6,546 nt of DNA, taken from the NCBI GenBank assembly GCA_964449175.1, contig CAYUYH010000153.1:1-6546 (forward strand), read 5' to 3'. This stretch comes from CAYUYH01 sp964449175. Its GTDB lineage: Bacteria > Planctomycetota > Phycisphaerae > SM23-33. A program made the position numbers and the translations under genes. The notes under the pieces were generated by a model. That model made no database searches. It had not been told where the DNA came from and saw only the letters and a list, made by a program, of their open reading frames with translations. Below are positions 1 through 5,727 of this stretch, in pieces (position 1 is the stretch's first letter; each line of letters begins with the position of its first letter).

Positions 1-94
1 GCGCGGGGGGGGGCGGGGCGGGGGGGGCCCGCCCCCCGCCCCCCCCCCCCCCCCCCCCCCGCCGCGGGGGGGGGGGGGGCGCGCCGGCCCGGCG
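1..94. other. G/C-only low-complexity contig edge, probable sequencing or assembly artefact
   Basis: The first A or T of the window is the T at position 95. Before it there are only G and C, in long homopolymer blocks: 22 C at 39-60 and 14 G at 66-79, with further G-rich blocks at 5-27 and C-rich blocks from 28 on. The sequence then turns abruptly into ordinary coding DNA of a MobA reading frame. Poly-G reads and their reverse complements are a known product of two-colour sequencing chemistry, and such blocks gather at contig ends. The complementary C and G runs could pair as a hairpin on paper, but nothing suggests a biological role. Translation of this stretch should not be trusted. Confidence 0.8.
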
Positions 95-351
95 TATGGG
101 CGACCGTGCCGACCCGCGGCGACCAGCAGCGAGTCCAGCCGCTGCTGGCCTGCTACGACTTCCGCGCCCGCGGCATCCTGGAAGACCTGGCCGCCGCCGG
201 CAACTATCGCGTAAGCGACGTCGCCGACCACCCCAAGGTCGCCACCCCACTCGTGCCGGACGCATTGGCCGCGGCGTGGACGAACGTCAACACGCCGGCT
301 GAGTTCGACAGCCTCCAACAGGGTGCGCCCGGCCACACGGGGCCGCGGTAG
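85..351 (+). CDS. mobA: Molybdenum cofactor guanylyltransferase (MobA), C-terminal fragment
   Basis: MobA transfers GMP from GTP to molybdopterin-bound molybdenum in the cytoplasm, giving the guanine dinucleotide cofactor used by formate dehydrogenases and related enzymes. About 88 C-terminal residues are readable. They include QPLLACYD, matching the family's QPL-x-A-x-Y segment, and near the end AWTNVNTPAEF, matching the conserved N-[IV]-NTP-E motif. The family is usually about 190-210 residues, so the N-terminal nucleotide-binding half with its GG-x-S-x-R-hexG type loop is missing. The frame stays open leftwards into the G/C-only edge, where no stop could occur, so the gene is cut by the contig edge rather than visibly broken. 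A GTG at 106 lies inside the domain and is not a credible start. The TAG stop at 349-351 is followed 3 bases later by fdhD, implying one transcript. Family assignment rests on the short C-terminal motifs and on the neighbour. Confidence 0.8.
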   Translation, partial: RPGVWATVPTRGDQQRVQPLLACYDFRARGILEDLAAAGNYRVSDVADHPKVATPLVPDALAAAWTNVNTPAEFDSLQQGAPGHTGPR

Positions 352-354
352 AAC

Positions 355-1146
355 ATGGACATCTCGCGCGAACATCCCGCACGCCGGTTCGAGGCCGGCC
401 AATTCGCCCCCCGCCAGGACCCGGTCGTCAACGAGGTCCGCTTCGAGATCGACATCAACGCCGGCCAGGCACGCTGGGCGATGCTCTGCCTGCCGAAGGA
501 CCTGGAGGCGTTAGCCGTCGGCTTCCTGCTCGGCGAGGGGCTGCTGCGACGCTGGGCGGACCTGGCCGAGGTGACCGTCCGCCACGACGAACGAAAGATC
601 GTCGTCCGCGGCGACTTCGACGCCGAGGCGATGGAGAATCTCCGCACGCGGTGGACGTGGGGCAGCGGCTGCGGGGCCGGTGGGACGAGTCGCGACCTGG
701 ATGCTCCGCCCTACCGCCGCGTCGCCCCCGGCCCAGCCGTCCGAGCGGAGCACGTGCTCGAGGTCATGCGGCAGTTCCAGTCCGGCCTGGAGCTGTGGAA
801 GCAGACCGGCGGCGTCCACGCCTGCGCCCTGGCCAAGGACGACCGCATCCTGCTCCGGGCCGAGGACGTTGGCCGACACAACGCCTTCGACAAGGTGATC
901 GGCCTGGCCGCGCTGGCCGACGCGCCCCTGGCCGGCAAGTACGTGGCCACCACCGGCAGGCTGTCGGCGGAGATCGTCTCCAAGGCCGTCGCCGCCGGCG
1001 TGGGCGTGCTCGCCAGCCGCTGCGCCGTGACGGGCCTGGCGATCGACCTGGCGAGGCGGTTCGGCGTCACGCTGGTCGGCTTCGCCCGCGGGGGGCGGCT
1101 CAACGTCTACACCGGCTACGAGCGAGTCGTCCAGGCGGACGGATAG
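355..1146 (+). CDS. fdhD: Formate dehydrogenase accessory sulfurtransferase FdhD
   Basis: FdhD passes sulfur from the cysteine desulfurase IscS to the molybdenum (or tungsten) bis-MGD cofactor and delivers it to formate dehydrogenase, in the cytoplasm. The protein is 263 residues, the usual family length. Visible family segments are the N-terminal VNEV...F-E-I-D-I stretch (about 25-34), LAVGFLLGEGLL (53-64), the active-site loop GSGCGAGG (103-110), AEDVGRHNAFDKVIG (169-183), TGRLSAEIVSKA (200-211), SRCAVTGLA (221-229) and the C-terminal GRLNVYTGYERV (247-258). The E. coli protein has a C-x-x-C pair in the active-site loop; here only Cys106 is present and the second position is Gly109. The ATG at 355 comes 3 bases after the mobA stop and has no clear Shine-Dalgarno, so translation probably depends on reinitiation after mobA. 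It ends 9 bases before the convergent VWA gene. A formate dehydrogenase is not in the window. Confidence 0.95.
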   Translation: MDISREHPARRFEAGQFAPRQDPVVNEVRFEIDINAGQARWAMLCLPKDLEALAVGFLLGEGLLRRWADLAEVTVRHDERKIVVRGDFDAEAMENLRTRWTWGSGCGAGGTSRDLDAPPYRRVAPGPAVRAEHVLEVMRQFQSGLELWKQTGGVHACALAKDDRILLRAEDVGRHNAFDKVIGLAALADAPLAGKYVATTGRLSAEIVSKAVAAGVGVLASRCAVTGLAIDLARRFGVTLVGFARGGRLNVYTGYERVVQADG

Positions 1147-1155
1147 GCCCGGCGG

Positions 1156-3963
1156 TTACTTCTTCGTCCTCTGCTTCGCGCGGGCGCGGGCCTGGGAGAT
1201 GGCGTCCAGCACGCCGGGGGCCTGCTTGGCGGGCTGCTCGGCGGGCTTGGTCGGCGCGGCTGGCTCGGCCTGCTCCGGCGGTGCGCCCTCGGGCGCGGCG
1301 ATGGCCTCACCCTTCGCGCGTGCGGCGCGTCTGCGGCGGCGCGGCAGTGCAGCCAGCTTGCGGGCGGGGGTGAGTACGGCCCGTGCGGCCGCGGCAATTG
1401 GCCCGGCACGGAGGCTCAGCATGCCCGTGCGCCGTTGCAGCACCTCCAGCAGCAGCAGCGCCGCCGCGGCCAGCAGCAGATAGGGCGCCAGCGGCGTGAG
1501 GCGCGGCATCTGCGGCAGGTCGTTCCACACGCCGGCCAGATCCACCCGCTGCGCGCCGCCGGTGGCGCGGGCGAGCTTTTCGAGCAGGCTCGGCCCGGCG
1601 CCCGCAGCCGGCGGGGTATACTCCGGCGAATACGGCAGGCACACCGGCGGCAGCGAGACCCGCCCGGCCTGGCCGGCGTCCACCGTGGCCAGCAGCGTCT
1701 CCGACCCGGCCAGCGGTATCGTCGCCTCCAGCAGGTCGGCCGACGCCCACGCCATCTGCATCCGCGAGGAGGCCACCGCCCGCCCGGGCGACTTCGTCAG
1801 CACGGTCACCTCCGGCGCCTGAGACAGGGCCTCGCCCGTGCGCTGCGGGTCGAGGTATAGGCGAATCCGGCACGCCCCGGCCACCACGTCCTGCGTGAGC
1901 ACCATGTCCGCCGACAGTCCCTGCACGTCGCCGGCCGTCCAGCGAGCCAGCGAGGTGAAGAACTGCCCCACCTGCGGCCAGCGCGCGATCGGCCCGGTGT
2001 ACTCACCGTCCGCCTCGACCGTGCACGCCAGCGCCCGCCCGCACCCTGCCTGCCAGGCGGCGACGACCGGCGCGGAGTACTGGTCGGTGGTCACGACGGC
2101 CAGGTTCGCGCCGGGCCGGAGGTAGCAGAGGTTGTACCCGCCGACGGCCGGCGGCTGCGTGAACCGCTGCGGCGTGATGCTGCCCAGCCCAGCCGTCGTG
2201 CGCACGGGCGTGACCTCGTCCAGAAAAGTGCTGCGGGCGATCACGATCGTGTCCTGCGCGAACAGCCGGGGCAGTTCCTCAGCCTTGTTGGTGAACATGA
2301 CCTGCCCGCCGCCGAGCCGGGCGACGTCTTTCAGCAGCCAGGCGTCCGTGTCGCGCTCGCTGCCCAGGCCGATCACGGTGACGGTGATGCCCGCCTTGGC
2401 GCAGTCGGCCAGCAGCCGGCGATAGTCGCCGGGCTCCTCGCTGTCGGCGGCGTCGGCGAACAGGACGATGTGCTTCGTGCCCGCGCTGGCCGGGGCGATC
2501 ATCCTGGCCGCGGCGGACAGCGCCTCGTAGATGAATATCCCCCCGCCCATCGAGTCGATCCGCAGGACCTTGTTCCGCATGGCCTGCTTGTTGGACAGGT
2601 CCGACAGCGGCACGATCGTGTGCGGCGAGCTGTCGACCGCGATGCAGCCGAACTGGTCGGGCCCGGCGAGCATGTTCAGCACCTCCACGGTGGCGATGTT
2701 CGCCAGGTCCATCTTCCTCTTTCCGCCGGAGGCGGGCGCCTGCATGGACCCGCTGCGGTCCAGGGCCACCACTATCGCCAGCGACAGCTTGCGGTGCTCC
2801 TGCCGCAGCTCCATCGAGACGGGCAAGATTTCCTCCAGCGGGCTCTTGAAGTATCCGCCGGGCCCGTAGGAGTCGCGCCCGCCGGTCATCATCAGCCCGC
2901 CGCCGGCCTCGGTGACCCAGGCGGCCAGCGTCTCCATGCCCTCCGTGCCGACCAGGTGGGCGGCCGTGTTCTCCAGGATGACGCCCGAGTGGCCGGAAAG
3001 CTGCTCCAGGCTCCAGCGGCACTCGTCGGGCGAGGCCTTGCGCACGTCCAGCCCGCCGGCTGCGAGCAGGTCGGCCAGGCGAGTGTCCGCGGGCGTGACG
3101 CAGAGGATCGGCCTGGGCCCGCGGACGCCGACGAGCAGTCGGCCGGCGTTGTTCTCCGGCACGGGGTCGCGCCCGGGGCCGGTGACGCGGAGCGTGTACT
3201 GGCAGGCGCCGGACTGCGGCGCCTTGTCGCGGAAGACGAGTCGGCTGCCGCCGGCGGGCACGGCGCGGGTGCCGGAGGCGATCACGGTCTGCCCGCGGGC
3301 AAGCTCGTAGGAGACCTCCTGTGCCAGCGGGCTGGCCACCCACGCAGTGATCATGAACGCCTCGCCCGGCGCGACGATGGTGGGCGCGTCGAGCTGGGCG
3401 ATGGCGAGGTCGCCGGCCTGGCTGCGCGACATCGCGCGGCAGTCGATGGCGACGCCCGCGGCGCCGGCCCGTCCGGCTGCGGTCAGCGGCGAGGCGCCCG
3501 TCCACAGGCCGTCGGACAGCACGACGATCCGCGCGGGCGTATCGGGCGGGCACAGCGAGACGGCTGTGGTCAGTGCGTCGGTGAGGTTCGACGCCTCGTT
3601 GCCGACGTCGGCCGCGAAGCCGCCGAACTTCCCGGCCTGGGGAGGCATCTCGATGGCAGCCGTCGCGCCGAAGGAGACAACCGCGAGCCTGTCGGCGCCG
3701 CTCATGTGCGACTGGACGAGGTTGATGGCCTCGGCCTGGAGAGCGGCGCTGTCCGGCGGCATGGAGAGGCTTCGGTCGGCCACCACTACCACCACGCCCG
3801 CGCGGCTGGGCAGCACCAGCGCCAGCCCGGCCAGCGCCAGCAGCATCAGCGCGTAGACAAGCGAGCGGAGTATGGTCAGCCCGCGGGTCGGCGGCGGCCA
3901 GAGCCACAGCGTGGCCGCCAGCGGCAGGGCAAGCACCAGCCAGAATGGCAGAGTGAGGCTCAT
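1156..3963 (-). CDS. Large membrane protein with two VWA domains flanking a GATase-like domain (MoxR-operon type)
   Basis: 935 residues. Helices lie at about 7-23 and 31-51. The first VWA domain (about 57-180) has a complete-looking MIDAS: D63-x-S65-x-S67, T128 and D151. A beta-rich linker (190-280) leads to a class I glutamine-amidotransferase-like domain (about 285-390, ending GRDSYGPGGY...LEEILPVS) with no visible catalytic Cys, so probably structural. The second VWA domain (394-575) has D402-x-S404-x-S406. A further beta-rich region (576-815) precedes a last helix (about 824-842) and an Ala/Pro/Lys/Arg-rich tail (849-935). The basic tail puts the C terminus inside and the 770-residue central part outside the membrane. 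The start at 3963 is chosen over an in-frame one at 4098 because it has a strong GGAGGA site and overlaps the upstream stop as ATGA. As last gene of the DUF58-BatA-VWA set it probably works with a MoxR ATPase; its partner or substrate is unknown. Confidence 0.88.
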   Translation of the reverse strand: MSLTLPFWLVLALPLAATLWLWPPPTRGLTILRSLVYALMLLALAGLALVLPSRAGVVVVVADRSLSMPPDSAALQAEAINLVQSHMSGADRLAVVSFGATAAIEMPPQAGKFGGFAADVGNEASNLTDALTTAVSLCPPDTPARIVVLSDGLWTGASPLTAAGRAGAAGVAIDCRAMSRSQAGDLAIAQLDAPTIVAPGEAFMITAWVASPLAQEVSYELARGQTVIASGTRAVPAGGSRLVFRDKAPQSGACQYTLRVTGPGRDPVPENNAGRLLVGVRGPRPILCVTPADTRLADLLAAGGLDVRKASPDECRWSLEQLSGHSGVILENTAAHLVGTEGMETLAAWVTEAGGGLMMTGGRDSYGPGGYFKSPLEEILPVSMELRQEHRKLSLAIVVALDRSGSMQAPASGGKRKMDLANIATVEVLNMLAGPDQFGCIAVDSSPHTIVPLSDLSNKQAMRNKVLRIDSMGGGIFIYEALSAAARMIAPASAGTKHIVLFADAADSEEPGDYRRLLADCAKAGITVTVIGLGSERDTDAWLLKDVARLGGGQVMFTNKAEELPRLFAQDTIVIARSTFLDEVTPVRTTAGLGSITPQRFTQPPAVGGYNLCYLRPGANLAVVTTDQYSAPVVAAWQAGCGRALACTVEADGEYTGPIARWPQVGQFFTSLARWTAGDVQGLSADMVLTQDVVAGACRIRLYLDPQRTGEALSQAPEVTVLTKSPGRAVASSRMQMAWASADLLEATIPLAGSETLLATVDAGQAGRVSLPPVCLPYSPEYTPPAAGAGPSLLEKLARATGGAQRVDLAGVWNDLPQMPRLTPLAPYLLLAAAALLLLEVLQRRTGMLSLRAGPIAAAARAVLTPARKLAALPRRRRRAARAKGEAIAAPEGAPPEQAEPAAPTKPAEQPAKQAPGVLDAISQARARAKQRTKK

Positions 3964-5702
3964 GGGCTCCTCCGACCGGCGGCGCGCGAGACGACCGCCA
4001 GGTGGGCCACCATCGCCATCAGCGCGGCCAGTGCCGCCACCCAAGCCAGCGGCAGCAGGCTGTCGCGATACATGGGCGATTCGTTCCAACTGCCCCACCT
4101 GCCGGTGGCGCAGAGCAACAGGTCGGATTCACCAGGCGCGAGGGCGTTGCAGGCGAACTCCAGCCGCCTTGCCGGCGAGCTGACCGTGTGCAGGCCGACC
4201 GCGTCGGCGGTCAGCTCGACCCGGCCCTGGTAGGCGGGTAGCCGGACGACGGCCCGGCCGGGCGCGAGCCACTCGACCTGCTCGACGGTGAGCGGCATGG
4301 TCAGCGCCACGCGCGAGCCGAGGCGGACGTTCCGCTCAACCAGGCCGAGCTGCTCCAGGCGCCATCGCACGAGGTTGGCGAACAGGATCGGCCAGTCGGG
4401 GCTGTCAACGACGTTGGACATCTCCGGGTCGATCGCCATCTCCAGTTGCTGTCGGCGGCCCGGGCCTTCCCCGCCGGCCAGCAGCACCGTGTTGCCGGCC
4501 GTCAGGATCGGCGTGCCCGCCAAGGCTGCGTCGGTCGGGCAGGACCATATCACGCCGCCCAGCGACAACCCCTCGGTGAGCGGATGGCCGCGGTCGATGA
4601 CGAACGGGCCGGCGTAGGCCTGGGCCGGACCGGCCGAGACTAGCCGCATGTGCCAGGCATCGCCTCCGGGCGTCGGCGGCTGGTCGGAGATGACCAGCTC
4701 CGGGCGGTCGGGCGAGATCAGCACGCCGCCGGTCGCCTCAAGTGCCTTGGCAACGGCCTGCCGCAGCGGCCCGGGCGGCAGCAGCACGCTGACGCGCAGC
4801 GGGCGGTCGGCTGGGGCGAGCAGCAGCACGCGGTTGTCGATGTCCAGGCAGTCGTCGGCCAGCTCGGCGCGGATGGCGGCGGTGTCCGCACCCAGTTCGA
4901 GAATGAGCCGGCCGCGCCGGCTCGCGCCGAGCTCCATCGCGCGCGTGGTCGTGCCGCCCGCGTCGATGAGCGCGAGCTGAGCGACGCCGGGCTCCCCGCC
5001 CAGGTTGGCCACCTCCAGCAGCAGTCGCTGGCGGTCGTCGAGGCGCGTCCGGGCGGCGGCCGTGAATGCGAAGTTGCCCATCGCCCGACCAAACGCCCAC
5101 CACTGCACCTGCCCGGCCTCGAGAGGCCAGGACGGGGCATGGTCGGTCAGCACGAGCACTCGCGCGGCCTGGCCGCCGATCTCGCGTGCCATCGCGATCG
5201 CCTCGCCGAGGTCGGCCTGGGCGGCGGTGCATCGCCACTGCCGGAGCACGTCGCTGGCCTGCTCGGGGGTCTCGACCGGCTCGCCCAGCAGCGCGGGCTG
5301 CGGCCCGGCCAGCACGAAGCGCGCCTGGTAGTTGCCGTCGGCCAGCTCATCCAGCAGCGCCGCGGCCGCCAGGCTGCGCGGCGAATCGGCGCCGCTGCGG
5401 GCCTGCATGGAGAACGAGTCGTCCAGCACCACGACGATCGGCCTGGCCGTCTCCCTGGTCCGCCAGGCCGGCCCGGACGCCGCCAGCACGATCAGCGCCA
5501 GCGCCAGGATCTCCAGGAAGAACGTCACCGGCGTCTGCATGCGCTGGAAGATGCGTCCGCCCTGTCGGCTGCGACGCTGGTTGGCGTAGAGCACCAGGCT
5601 GGAGACCACCAGCCGGCGCGACCGGCTGCGCAGCCAGTAGATCGCCGCCAGCGCCGGCAGCGCCGCCAGGCCGATCAACATCAGTGGGCCGGTCAGTGTC
5701 AT
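3960..5702 (-). CDS. BatA-like membrane protein with VWA domain (aerotolerance regulator N-terminal domain)
   Basis: 580 residues. The N terminus matches the BatA / aerotolerance-regulator N-terminal domain: helix at about 6-23, a very basic loop (WLRSRSRR to about residue 54, with the segment VVSSLVLY), and a second helix at 58-77. Next is a VWA-like domain (about 88-200) with D94-x-S96-x-S98 (DDSFSM) and VLTD187. The usual MIDAS threonine in the T-x-L-x-x-A-[IL] segment is Ala163 (ADLGEAI), so metal binding may be altered. After a beta-rich part comes a segment at 290-350 (VLLLAPADRPLRVSVLL...) that may be a degenerate GATase-like fold, then GPFVIDRGHPLTEGLSLGGVIW (365-386, family-typical). 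A last helix lies at about 549-571 with a basic end. The basic loop and tail predict the VWA part outside the membrane. It lies 25 bases after the DUF58 gene and overlaps the next gene by 4. It is the middle member of a MoxR-type operon; a link to aerotolerance is known only by family name. Confidence 0.87.
   Translation of the reverse strand: MTLTGPLMLIGLAALPALAAIYWLRSRSRRLVVSSLVLYANQRRSRQGGRIFQRMQTPVTFFLEILALALIVLAASGPAWRTRETARPIVVVLDDSFSMQARSGADSPRSLAAAALLDELADGNYQARFVLAGPQPALLGEPVETPEQASDVLRQWRCTAAQADLGEAIAMAREIGGQAARVLVLTDHAPSWPLEAGQVQWWAFGRAMGNFAFTAAARTRLDDRQRLLLEVANLGGEPGVAQLALIDAGGTTTRAMELGASRRGRLILELGADTAAIRAELADDCLDIDNRVLLLAPADRPLRVSVLLPPGPLRQAVAKALEATGGVLISPDRPELVISDQPPTPGGDAWHMRLVSAGPAQAYAGPFVIDRGHPLTEGLSLGGVIWSCPTDAALAGTPILTAGNTVLLAGGEGPGRRQQLEMAIDPEMSNVVDSPDWPILFANLVRWRLEQLGLVERNVRLGSRVALTMPLTVEQVEWLAPGRAVVRLPAYQGRVELTADAVGLHTVSSPARRLEFACNALAPGESDLLLCATGRWGSWNESPMYRDSLLPLAWVAALAALMAMVAHLAVVSRAAGRRSP
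3968..3973 (-). promoter_or_regulatory. Shine-Dalgarno site that fixes the start of the double-VWA gene
   Basis: Read on the minus strand, GGAGGA sits 4 bases before the ATG at 3963-3961. That ATG shares ATGA with the TGA stop of the BatA-like gene (3962-3960). A strong ribosome site inside the end of the upstream gene plus the 4-base overlap indicate coupled translation, and argue against the longer start at 4098, whose extra 45 residues only read the BatA-like gene out of frame. Confidence 0.85.
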
Positions 5703-5706
5703 GCGG

Positions 5707-5712
5707 TCTTCC
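5707..5712 (-). promoter_or_regulatory. Probable Shine-Dalgarno of the BatA-like gene
   Basis: On the minus strand GGAAGA lies 4 bases before the ATG at 5702-5700, inside the 25-base gap after the DUF58 stop. It is a moderate match to the ribosome-site consensus and supports this start, which also gives the family-typical N terminus with an immediate membrane helix. Confidence 0.5.
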
Positions 5713-5727
5713 GGGGCTCCGTCGCGG

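Noticed and set aside
39..79. C-run/G-run hairpin as a possible terminator or quadruplex element
   Set aside because: It sits at the contig edge in place of expected mobA coding sequence and has no A/T at all; artefact is the better explanation.
96..302. ATG-started plus-strand frame next to the G/C-only edge
   Set aside because: It is an Arg/Pro/Gly-rich shifted reading of mobA; the MobA motifs are in the other frame.
1440..1487. CAG/GCC-type trinucleotide repetition
   Set aside because: It encodes the Leu/Ala-rich last membrane helix of the VWA protein on the minus strand, so codon bias explains it.
3964..4098. Upstream 45-residue extension of the double-VWA protein
   Set aside because: It overlaps the end of the BatA-like gene out of frame, has no membrane or domain signal, and the internal ATG has a strong ribosome site and an ATGA overlap.
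2470..4233. Long open frame of 587 codons on the plus strand, antisense to the VWA and BatA-like genes
   Set aside because: It lies opposite well-supported domains, shows no recognisable motif, and long antisense frames are expected in GC-rich DNA where stops are rare. The 472-codon plus-strand frame at 4650-6068 is rejected for the same reason.
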